Shown: in pieces, positions 1-5,712 of the stretch
How the letters are laid out: the number at the start of each line of letters is the position of its first letter
Position numbering within the stretch: position 1 is the first letter of the stretch
Program-made: the position numbers and the translations under genes
Assembly (NCBI GenBank): GCA_964483805.1
Contig: CAZADH010000144.1
Location: forward strand, 1 to 14,604
Reading direction: 5' to 3'
DNA length: 14,604 nucleotides
Origin: CAZADH01 sp964483805
GTDB lineage: Bacteria > Muiribacteriota > Ozemobacteria > Ozemobacterales > Ozemobacteraceae
Notes under the pieces: generated by a model
What the model saw: only the letters and a program-made list of their open reading frames with translations
The model's database searches: none
Told to the model about the DNA's origin: nothing

Positions 1-97
1 TGCGCTTGCAGGACGGACATTGAATGAACGGTCGGTTGTGATTGTCCGGAACCTCGACGTCAGATTTGCAGTTCTTGCAGTTCACGATGGCTGACAT
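1..97 (-). CDS. Zinc-ribbon protein, N-terminal fragment (cut by window edge)
   Basis: Only the first 32 codons lie in the window; the gene continues beyond position 1. It begins with ATG at 97, and an AAGGAAGG ribosome binding site (about 103-110) precedes it at good spacing. The visible peptide has two CxxC pairs (C7/C10 and C27/C30) separated by 16 residues, which is a zinc-ribbon pattern. The ribbon matches the N-terminus of the protein at 327-1013 with identical cysteine spacing and a shared VP..H.RPFI.C stretch, so the two genes are probably paralogues or belong to one family. Zinc binding is inferred from the cysteines. The rest of the protein and its function are unknown. It may be the next gene of the ubiquitin-like operon or a separate unit with its own promoter. 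Confidence 0.75.
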   Translation of the reverse strand, partial: MSAIVNCKNCKSDVEVPDNHNRPFIQCPSCKR

Positions 98-151
98 GCG
101 GTCTTACCTTCCTTGCGCGGAGTCACCCGATGAATCGATGGCGCGAAATGT

Positions 152-180
152 ATTCTACCTTGCCCGGCGTGGATTGTTCA
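152..180 (-). promoter_or_regulatory. Candidate promoter for the partial zinc-ribbon gene
   Basis: On the minus strand TGAACA (180-175, 4 of 6 matches to the -35 consensus) is followed after 17 bases by TAGAAT (157-152, 5 of 6 matches to the -10 consensus). Transcription would start near 145, giving a leader of about 48 bases before the ATG at 97. It suggests that the partial gene can be expressed independently of the operon upstream. Consensus match only. Confidence 0.4.
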
Positions 181-265
181 CGAAATAATGATGCAGGTCG
201 AGGGCGCCGGGGTAAAAATCGTTGGGGAGGGGGGCGGTGCCGAGCAGCGGCGCCAAGACCCTGCA

Positions 266-316
266 TCTATATATAAACATATAAATATATATGCATATAT
301 TTATGCATTGATGTAT
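266..316. other. AT-rich palindromic island after the ubiquitin-like operon
   Basis: About 50 bases are almost pure A/T in a GC-rich window, just past the stop codon of the zinc-ribbon membrane protein. Positions 282-303 form a perfect all-AT inverted repeat with 9-bp arms and a 4-base centre ATGC; ATGCAT occurs at 291-296 and again at 303-308. It could act as a weak transcription end, a DNA-unwinding or nucleoid-protein site, or be a relic of a junction. The rest of the 98-326 gap holds only the promoter at 152-180; I see no gene in it. Confidence 0.5.
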
Positions 317-326
317 TCCTGCCGCA

Positions 327-1013
327 TCAGTGGTGCCACGTCGCCAGCTTGACGAAACCAAGAATCATCACCGCCCACACCAGACTCACCCCAACCATGC
401 GCGGCCCCTTCGGATGTCCGCGCACAAACCACAGGCCGCCCAGGATCATGCCCGCCGGCGGACACGCGAACACCGCCACCCAATCCAGCAACTGCAGCGG
501 CATGTCGTAAGCAAACGCCGGTGCACTGCGCGCCTGCTCGATTCCCCCCGTTCCCAGCCGTTCGCCGCAGTGCGGGCATTGCCGCGCTCCCGGGCGCACC
601 GGTTCGCGACACCACCGGCAGGGCACGTCCCGCAACGTCTCGAACTGCGGTTCGTCCTCGCCGTGCTTGCCCGGGACAGGCAGGTCTCGGCCTGTCGCCG
701 TCGGCGATTGCACTAATCCACTCTCGGACGCTGACGCGATGCGGCCCGTGGCGACCTCGTTCCCTTGCGGGTTCGGTCCAGTCGCCGACGACACAACGGT
801 CTCGATTGCGCTGGTCTCGCTCGCTGCCCGGGATACCGTCGTTGCGACATCCCCGTGGCTGAAACCGGCAGTCGGGGTCGTTTCCCTGGCCGCATCGGAC
901 CGGTTCTCGAGCGGCGACATCCGGCCGCAGCCGGCGCACCTGATGAACGGGCGGCTGTGCCCAACAGGAACGGCCAGCGGTTGCCGGCAATGAAGGCAGA
1001 GCGGGAATGTCAT
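327..1013 (-). CDS. Zinc-ribbon membrane protein, last clear gene of the ubiquitin-like operon
   Basis: This 228-aa protein starts at ATG 1013, 18 bases after the FHA gene ends, so it is very likely co-transcribed. It has an N-terminal zinc ribbon (C6/C9 and C26/C29), a long low-complexity Ser/Thr/Ala-rich linker (about 35-125), and a second short zinc ribbon (C132/C135 and C146/C149, ending in CPHCG). Two predicted membrane helices follow at about 173-197 and 205-223, and the protein ends soon after. Both ribbons would lie on the cytoplasmic side if the tail is a helical hairpin. No catalytic domain is recognisable. Zinc ribbons next to a membrane anchor suggest a scaffold or adaptor. A ligase-like role is possible given the neighbours, but the short ribbons do not show a RING pattern. 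A longer overlapping frame (301-1035) is rejected because it breaks this motif order. Confidence 0.82.
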   Translation of the reverse strand: MTFPLCLHCRQPLAVPVGHSRPFIRCAGCGRMSPLENRSDAARETTPTAGFSHGDVATTVSRAASETSAIETVVSSATGPNPQGNEVATGRIASASESGLVQSPTATGRDLPVPGKHGEDEPQFETLRDVPCRWCREPVRPGARQCPHCGERLGTGGIEQARSAPAFAYDMPLQLLDWVAVFACPPAGMILGGLWFVRGHPKGPRMVGVSLVWAVMILGFVKLATWHH

Positions 1014-1031
1014 TACAATGTAAACACATCC

Positions 1032-2117
1032 TCAACCGCGGTCGCGCTGGTCGAACTCGAGCACGCTCTCGCCGATGACGACGATGTCACCCTTCTCGAG
1101 CGTCTTGCGGTCGACCTTCTTGTTGTCGACGTAGACCCCCTGGGCACTGCGACAGTCACGGATCTCGAACTTGCTGCCAACCTGGTAGACCTCGGCATGT
1201 TTCGGTTCGATGGCCGCGTCTTTAAAAATATAGATGTCACACTTCGGCGAACTGCCAATGACCATCGGATTGTTGTAGATGACGAATTGTTTGCCGCGAA
1301 GAGGGCCGGTCTTCATGATGAACCAGGCATCCTTCGAGAGGTTCTCGACCAGACCGATAAAGACGCCGACCATCATGCCAATGCAGGCCAGACCGATGGC
1401 GCGACTCGGGGCGCCGGTGTGCGGCATGATCGACTTGAGGGCCAGCCCGATCGGGTCGAACAGCAACCCCCCGATGAACCCGCCGATCAGACCACCGACA
1501 ACCCCATTGAGAATGAGCTTCTTCGACCACTCGGCCACACCACGGCCGACGCCCATGCCGGCGGCGACGACCGTCCAGGCAAGGGAGCGAGCCACGATCT
1601 GCATGAACAGCAACCCCGAAGGAATGTTCATCGGATTGTCGGGGTCGGGCCGCCATGACCCGCCGAACATGCTCCAGCCGATCGCTTGCAGAAATTGATA
1701 GATGAAGCCGGCGATGAACATGCCGACCGCACCCCACAGCACGCCGACCCCGAGGCCGATGCCGCCGCAGCGAAACGCCTTGATGAAGTTGCGCGACATG
1801 ACCCCCTCGATCAGTCCGGTGCCCATGCCGACGAAGGCCGAGGCCAGCGGCAGCAGCAGGATCAGACCGACCCCCGACTCGCCGCGACCCCGGGCGCCGG
1901 TCTTGTCGATCAGCGGCTCGATGATGGCCCAGGCGACGAGGGCGCCGATCATGCCCGCCACCGCCGTGTAGAAAATGGGATTGAGCAACAGCCCGGTCTC
2001 GACCGGCGCCCGCTCCGCTGCCGAGACGGGCCGACGCGCCGCCCGCTCCATCATGACCATGTCGTCGACGCGCGGATCGGACAACTCGGACTTCGAAATG
2101 ACAATCTTTTCGCTCAT
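1032..2117 (-). CDS. Multi-pass membrane protein with C-terminal FHA domain
   Basis: This 361-aa protein starts at ATG 2117, preceded by GGAG at about 8 bases, 25 bases after the JAMM gene. After a polar N-terminus of about 45 residues there are roughly six hydrophobic, glycine-rich segments (47-68, 84-105, 117-143, 165-190, 203-221, 239-257). A cytoplasmic-type FHA domain at about 272-356 follows, recognisable from the VIGSSPKCDIYI, KHAEV, GVYVDNKKV and GDIVVIGES blocks. FHA domains usually bind phosphothreonine peptides. Here the usual Gly-Arg is Gly-Ser (288-289), the loop Ser before x-x-His is replaced (EPKH, 304-307), and the Asn of the Asn-Gly pair is Gln (Q326-G327), so phosphate recognition may be weak or lost. 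Its likely job is to recruit a partner to the membrane. The membrane portion resembles no transporter I can name. Confidence 0.85.
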   Translation of the reverse strand: MSEKIVISKSELSDPRVDDMVMMERAARRPVSAAERAPVETGLLLNPIFYTAVAGMIGALVAWAIIEPLIDKTGARGRGESGVGLILLLPLASAFVGMGTGLIEGVMSRNFIKAFRCGGIGLGVGVLWGAVGMFIAGFIYQFLQAIGWSMFGGSWRPDPDNPMNIPSGLLFMQIVARSLAWTVVAAGMGVGRGVAEWSKKLILNGVVGGLIGGFIGGLLFDPIGLALKSIMPHTGAPSRAIGLACIGMMVGVFIGLVENLSKDAWFIMKTGPLRGKQFVIYNNPMVIGSSPKCDIYIFKDAAIEPKHAEVYQVGSKFEIRDCRSAQGVYVDNKKVDRKTLEKGDIVVIGESVLEFDQRDRG

Positions 2118-2142
2118 GTGCTGTGCTCCGGGCCGGCGCGCC

Positions 2143-3849
2143 CTACTTGCCGCCGTAGAGTTGCGGCCACCGTTGCTTGATCTCGGCCTCGATCGACGGG
2201 TCGGCCGTCACTGCCAACGAAATGAAATACTGGGCTTGCTTGAGTCGACCCGGGTCGACCGGTTGCCCTTGCAGCGCCTCGGGCGGCAGGGTCATCTGGG
2301 CGAAAACGAAGTAGACCATCGCCATCTGTTTGTGCATCAATTGTATTTCGGCATTGAATCGTGAGATCTTCTCGTCGACCGAGATGGCCTCGTTGGCCTT
2401 GCCGGCCAGAAGCTTCTGCAGCCGCTGTTCGCGCTCTCCGGCAACCTGTGACAGGCTGGCGACGAAGGCGCGGTCGGTGGCCAGTTGGCGACCGATCGCG
2501 GCGAGTTCGCCGGCGATGCCGGAAACAATGGTCGGTGCCGGGGTGATGGCCGGAACGGCCGCCGCGGTTGCCGGCGCCGACTCGTCATTGAGCGACGTGA
2601 CCAATTGAGTGACCGTTTGCGGACCACTGATTGGCGAAGGGGCCGCGGCGCCCGTTGCGACAGGCGTCACCCCTGCGGTTGTCGAGGCAGATCCGCTCGC
2701 CACCTCGGTGGTGGGCGTCGATGCGGTCGTTGTTGGGGCGGGTGGCAGCGTGGTGGGCGAACGCAGTTCGGTGCCACCGCGACTCTCGCCGGCGGTCGGC
2801 AGAGAGCGGGCTACCGAGCCGATCGCGGTCTCGGCCGCGGCAAATCGTTGTTCGATCAGTTTGAGTTCGCTCTGGGCCGCGGCACTGGTGCCGAGCATGC
2901 CCAAAATGCTGCGGGCCTCCGCCTGCGCCGACTCCCGCGTGGCCTGGCGCAACTGCTCGCCCATGAAGAAACTCGAACAGAACAGGCCGAGAACGAACAC
3001 AATTGCGTACAGACCAATCTGCAACCAGTCGAGTCGTTCGAGCCCATCGAACAGCAGCCGCATTGTGCCTTCGGGTTCCTTGTCGGCGCGATCGTTCTCG
3101 TTGCCGGATTTCACCAGCGAAATCGATGATCCCCAACCTTTCTGGGGATTGGGTGGACCGCCGCCCTCGCCGGCGCGCGAGCTGAGACCCTCGTTGCCGA
3201 CACCGCCCTGGGTGAGCGGCCGCAGCGTCGTGCCGATCCAGCAGCGGGTCAGGGCGCGGATGCGCCCGTCGATCCAGGCGAACATGCCGTCACAGTTGCC
3301 GATCGGATCGACGACCATGGCCACCTGAAACGGCTGATCGAAGAAGTTGTCTTGAATGAACTTGTCGTATTCCGAAAGAAATATGCCGAAACCCGGATGC
3401 GTGTGATACCAGCCGACGATGCGCTTGCCCGGATGCTTCTGCTCCATCTCTCGATGAATGTGGTCCCAGGTGTCGTGGGTGAAGGTGACCTGGGCGCCCT
3501 CGTTGCGTGTGCCGACCCCGCGGATGCAGGCCTCGATGGCGAGGTGGGGCCCCAGGGCGTCGCGGGCCACGGCGCCGACCAGAATGCCGCACAACTCGAC
3601 CGCCGTGTTTTCGCGCGAGTGCGCGATGATGGCGTCATATACCGCGGGGGCAACATGGACGCGGGGTTCGCACCGTTCCGCTACTGGAAACGGCCGTTCG
3701 GGCACATCAGTGAGCTTGTTGAGCGCCTGCGAGAAGTCCTGGACCGGGTTCACCGGGGCCGCGGTCGCACCGTGCCCACAGGTCGGTGCGCCGGCAGAGG
3801 ATGTTGACGTTGTATTGTCACTACCACCTTTTTTCTTGCCGCTGCCCAT
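2143..3849 (-). CDS. Membrane-anchored JAMM/MPN metallo-isopeptidase
   Basis: This 568-aa protein has a JAMM (JAB1/MPN/Mov34) domain at about 62-205, which in this family is a zinc protease that cleaves ubiquitin-like proteins from their targets. The catalytic set is intact: E85 in the ELCGILVG block, then the H149-T-H151 pair, seven residues, S159 and D162. A Gly-rich polar linker (about 212-262) leads to one membrane helix (about 275-296). A Thr/Pro/Ala/Ser-rich segment (about 355-445) and a helical, charged C-terminus (about 445-568) follow. The catalytic domain should therefore face the cytoplasm and the tail the outside. The start ATG shares one base with the E1 stop (TGATG) and has GGAGG upstream. 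Fusion of JAMM to such a tail is uncommon. It could deconjugate or mature the ubiquitin-like protein encoded at 5108-5386. Confidence 0.92.
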   Translation of the reverse strand: MGSGKKKGGSDNTTSTSSAGAPTCGHGATAAPVNPVQDFSQALNKLTDVPERPFPVAERCEPRVHVAPAVYDAIIAHSRENTAVELCGILVGAVARDALGPHLAIEACIRGVGTRNEGAQVTFTHDTWDHIHREMEQKHPGKRIVGWYHTHPGFGIFLSEYDKFIQDNFFDQPFQVAMVVDPIGNCDGMFAWIDGRIRALTRCWIGTTLRPLTQGGVGNEGLSSRAGEGGGPPNPQKGWGSSISLVKSGNENDRADKEPEGTMRLLFDGLERLDWLQIGLYAIVFVLGLFCSSFFMGEQLRQATRESAQAEARSILGMLGTSAAAQSELKLIEQRFAAAETAIGSVARSLPTAGESRGGTELRSPTTLPPAPTTTASTPTTEVASGSASTTAGVTPVATGAAAPSPISGPQTVTQLVTSLNDESAPATAAAVPAITPAPTIVSGIAGELAAIGRQLATDRAFVASLSQVAGEREQRLQKLLAGKANEAISVDEKISRFNAEIQLMHKQMAMVYFVFAQMTLPPEALQGQPVDPGRLKQAQYFISLAVTADPSIEAEIKQRWPQLYGGK

Positions 3850-5111
3850 CAGGATCCTCCGTTCTCGATCTCGGCGGCGAATTCACCCAGCAAATGGGTG
3901 CGGTCGCCGTCGAGAAGGTAGTAACGACACTGTTCACCGTTGCGGCCCACGAGGACGTCGAACGGCGGCACGCCGATCTCAGCGAGGGTCTGGTCGATGA
4001 ACGGCTCGCTGCCGTCAAACGTGTGGGCCAACTCGGGAATGCGCAGTTGCCGGCAGGTGGGGCACACCGAGTCGGCCTCGCGGATCCGGCCCAGCGACCC
4101 GCGTGCCGGCGAGATGACGCCGCAGGGACCGCAATTGAAACCGACGAGCACGTCTTCCTTCAGTTCGATCACGGCTTCGGGGCCGAGGTCGGTGCGGGCG
4201 CGCTCGAGGGCCGTGCGCAACGGTAGCGTGTCGATGCCTTCATCCCACTGGGTCAGGGGCCGGAAGCTCTCGTGGCTGTAGCAATCTTCTTTGCGCTTGA
4301 ACTCGACCACGTAACTGTTGTGGCCGATGCCCTCGAAGAGGAAGCCCTTGCCCGCGATGACTTCCATGCCGTGCAGCAGTTTCAAGGCCTCCTGGCACTG
4401 AATGCCGGCAATGATACTGGCAATGGTCGGGGTGGTCGGGGTTTTGCCCGACAGCATTTCGTCGCGGTTGAGCAGCGTGCAGGCGCGGCGCGCATGCAGC
4501 ATCTTCCAGTCGATCTCGCTCATCGTGCACTCGTAGCAGGGACCATCGGGAGGCATAAATACACGAGCAATACCGTTGAGCACCTCGATGGCGCCGTCGA
4601 TCCACGGTTTGCCGGCACGGTAGGCGTTGCGGTTGATCGACAGGCGCGCTTCGCGGTTGTCGAGCCCGCCGATGACGACGTCGGCCCAGAAATAGAGGCC
4701 GAGCCCGAGGTCGGTGACGGCGTTGAGGCACAGCGAGCGCACGTTCATCGCTGGGAACAACTCGCGGGCCCGCTCGGCGACGACGTCGGCCTTGAACCGC
4801 CCGCAATCGCTGTCGCGGAACAGGACCGAACGCGAAAGGTTCGAGGTCTCGATGCGGTCCATGTCGACGACGACGACGTGCCCGACGCCCATCAACGCCA
4901 GGTTCTTGAGGATCTCGTTGCCCAGCGCCCCGGCGCCGATAACCAGGATTTTGGCCGCAGCAAGCCGTTTCTGTTCCCACCAGCGGATCAGTTCGAACCG
5001 CGAAAAACGGTTCTCGGGGGCATATGGCGACAACTGGATGATGTCGGGCGGCGCTCCACGTGGCCCCGGCGGATGTGGGGGGCGCGAGGGTGGGAGAGGA
5101 TTGCCGGTCAC
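3849..5111 (-). CDS. E1-like (ThiF/MoeB fold) ubiquitin-activating-type enzyme
   Basis: This 420-aa protein is expected to adenylate the C-terminus of a ubiquitin-like partner using ATP. After a Pro-rich N-terminus (1-23) the Rossmann nucleotide loop GAGALG lies at 59-64. The acidic strand VVDMDRIETSNLSRS (81-95), GRFKADV (104-110) and GGLDNREAR (148-156) are typical of E1/MoeB/ThiF. C192/C195 (CYEC) match the zinc-binding first half of the family's Cys motif, and C211 lies where the catalytic Cys usually sits, ahead of TIASIIAGIQCQEALKLL (229-246). An extra CxxC pair (C327/C330, C350/C353) suggests a C-terminal zinc site; residues 365-415 are unassigned. The start codon is GTG, overlapping the ubiquitin-like stop (GTGA), so translation is probably coupled. 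Lone sulfur-carrier activation is the main alternative, but the adjacent JAMM protease favours conjugation. Confidence 0.92.
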   Translation of the reverse strand: MTGNPLPPSRPPHPPGPRGAPPDIIQLSPYAPENRFSRFELIRWWEQKRLAAAKILVIGAGALGNEILKNLALMGVGHVVVVDMDRIETSNLSRSVLFRDSDCGRFKADVVAERARELFPAMNVRSLCLNAVTDLGLGLYFWADVVIGGLDNREARLSINRNAYRAGKPWIDGAIEVLNGIARVFMPPDGPCYECTMSEIDWKMLHARRACTLLNRDEMLSGKTPTTPTIASIIAGIQCQEALKLLHGMEVIAGKGFLFEGIGHNSYVVEFKRKEDCYSHESFRPLTQWDEGIDTLPLRTALERARTDLGPEAVIELKEDVLVGFNCGPCGVISPARGSLGRIREADSVCPTCRQLRIPELAHTFDGSEPFIDQTLAEIGVPPFDVLVGRNGEQCRYYLLDGDRTHLLGEFAAEIENGGS

Positions 5112-5386
5112 GAGCCGCGTCCGGCCGTGATCTCGGGCTGAATGCGGAGTATGTCGCCGTCGTGGACGCCGGCACGGCCGAGCGTCTCGTCATCGAGCAA
5201 CTGGCGGCCCGAGGCCTTGTGATGGAATTTGTAACTCATCAACTGGCCGTCCGGACTGTAGCGTGGCAGGTTCATCTTGTCGATCAACAGGATCAGAATG
5301 CGGTTGACCTGCTCATCGTCGGGCAACTCGGCGTTGACCTTCTTGTTGCCGGTGGCATCCCAGATCTCGACGGTAACGGCCCCCAT
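5108..5386 (-). CDS. Ubiquitin-like protein (YukD/EsaB-like beta-grasp)
   Basis: This 92-aa protein starts at ATG 5386 with GGGGAGG about 7 bases upstream; the much longer open frame reaching back to 5695 lacks such a site. It begins with a beta strand (VTVEIWDATGNKK), a central helix (about 25-37), then YKFHHKASGRQLLDDETL and GVHDGDILRI, the strand-turn pattern of ubiquitin-like beta-grasp proteins. The LxDxxTLxxxGVxDGDxL block is close to YukD/EsaB proteins of type VII secretion loci and to ubiquitin itself. It is first in the operon, directly coupled to the E1, so it is the likely substrate of that enzyme. The C-terminus reads ITAGRGS, not Gly-Gly, so it would need unusual recognition or trimming, or might act only non-covalently. 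Family assignment is by pattern and context. Confidence 0.88.
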   Translation of the reverse strand: MGAVTVEIWDATGNKKVNAELPDDEQVNRILILLIDKMNLPRYSPDGQLMSYKFHHKASGRQLLDDETLGRAGVHDGDILRIQPEITAGRGS

Positions 5387-5451
5387 GGCGGTTCCTCCCC
5401 GGTGGTTGATAGACGACCGCGGTGCGGCCGACAGGATCTTCGAATCACGGT

Positions 5452-5481
5452 ATTGTTGCATCCCGCTGCAATGCTTGTCAA
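5452..5481 (-). promoter_or_regulatory. Candidate promoter of the ubiquitin-like operon
   Basis: On the minus strand a perfect TTGACA (5481-5476) is followed after 18 bases by AACAAT (5457-5452, 4 of 6 matches). Transcription would start near 5445, giving a leader of about 58 bases before the ATG at 5386. It is the only strong sigma70-type match upstream of the operon, and the downstream genes are overlapping or tightly spaced. Confidence 0.5.
5456..5471. promoter_or_regulatory. Palindrome inside the ubiquitin-like promoter spacer
   Basis: TTGCATCCCGCTGCAA has 5-bp perfect arms (TTGCA/TGCAA) around 6 bases. It sits between the -35 and -10 elements of the minus-strand promoter and touches the -10. 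Size and symmetry suit a dimeric repressor site. No regulator gene is adjacent. Short palindromes also occur by chance. Confidence 0.35.
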
Positions 5482-5505
5482 CCGCGGGCCATGCAGGTGC
5501 GATGC

Positions 5506-5523
5506 GCCGACTGGACAGTCGGC
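5506..5523. promoter_or_regulatory. 18-bp perfect inverted repeat, candidate shared operator
   Basis: GCCGACTGGACAGTCGGC has perfect 8-bp arms around GA. It overlaps the -35 element (5512-5517) of the decarboxylase promoter and lies about 25 bases upstream of the -35 of the opposing ubiquitin-like promoter. That position suits a repressor of the plus-strand operon that may also affect the minus-strand one. In RNA it would not be transcribed from the predicted plus-strand start, so a DNA site is more likely than a hairpin. Confidence 0.5.
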
Positions 5524-5539
5524 AAATTCGTGGTACAAT
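5512..5539 (+). promoter_or_regulatory. Candidate promoter of the decarboxylase operon
   Basis: TGGACA (5512-5517, 5 of 6 matches) and TACAAT (5534-5539, 5 of 6 matches) are separated by 16 bases. Transcription would start near 5546, leaving a leader of about 167 bases before the ATG at 5713, long enough for post-transcriptional control. Confidence 0.55.
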
Positions 5540-5654
5540 CTCGCTTCTGCCGCTTGTGACAGCAGTGGAGACGGCAAACGCACTTGTCGGGTGCCGGCCT
5601 GGGCTGGGCGCCCCCGGCGGCCTCGCGTTGCCCCCCCCCCTTCGCACGGTGCAG

Positions 5655-5702
5655 GCGAGCGGGTAGGCGATGCGCGCTCGCTGATGTGTCGGCACTGCCG
5701 AC
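5655..5702 (+). promoter_or_regulatory. Two hairpins in the decarboxylase leader, next to the ribosome binding site
   Basis: GCGAGCG (5655-5661) pairs with CGCTCGC (5675-5681) over a 13-base loop. Six bases later GTCGGCACTGCCGAC (5688-5702) forms a 6-bp stem with loop ACT, and its last base directly abuts the GGAGG ribosome binding site (5703-5707). No T-run follows either stem, so neither is a classical terminator. Together they could modulate translation start or mRNA stability. This does not match a riboswitch class I know. Confidence 0.4.
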
Positions 5703-5712
5703 GGAGGTTGAT

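Larger units (their letters stand above)
5387..5712. other. Divergent intergenic regulatory region, no gene
   Basis: The 326 bases between the ubiquitin-like operon and the decarboxylase operon hold no convincing coding sequence. They contain one promoter on each strand, two inverted repeats overlapping promoter elements, a run of ten C at 5631-5640, and two hairpins in the last 60 bases before the decarboxylase start. Individual elements are listed separately. The two transcription start points would lie about 100 bases apart, so a single regulator could act on both operons. Confidence 0.7.

Noticed and set aside
155..361. 68-aa minus-strand open frame across the AT-rich island
   Set aside because: Composition follows the AT tract, there is no ribosome binding site or recognisable feature, and it overlaps the end of the zinc-ribbon gene.
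301..1035. 244-aa open frame on the minus strand overlapping the zinc-ribbon protein
   Set aside because: It starts with a stray CLHC but then reads as Arg/Pro/Gly-rich sequence without domains. The 327-1013 frame keeps two full zinc ribbons and two membrane helices.
3849..5386. Simple thiamine or molybdopterin sulfur-carrier pair (ThiS-ThiF or MoaD-MoeB)
   Set aside because: No thiamine or molybdopterin genes are nearby, the carrier lacks the terminal Gly-Gly typical of ThiS/MoaD, and a JAMM protease plus membrane FHA protein follow directly. Not fully excluded.
5387..5695. N-terminal extension of the ubiquitin-like protein
   Set aside because: The open frame continues upstream, but the sequence looks non-coding, crosses both promoters and lacks a ribosome binding site. 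ATG 5386 has a strong one and fits the domain start.
5584..5712. 43-residue N-terminal extension of the decarboxylase
   Set aside because: It would be Pro/Arg/Cys-rich, span the C10 tract and hairpins, and precede a receiver domain that begins cleanly at the ATG 5713 with a good ribosome binding site.
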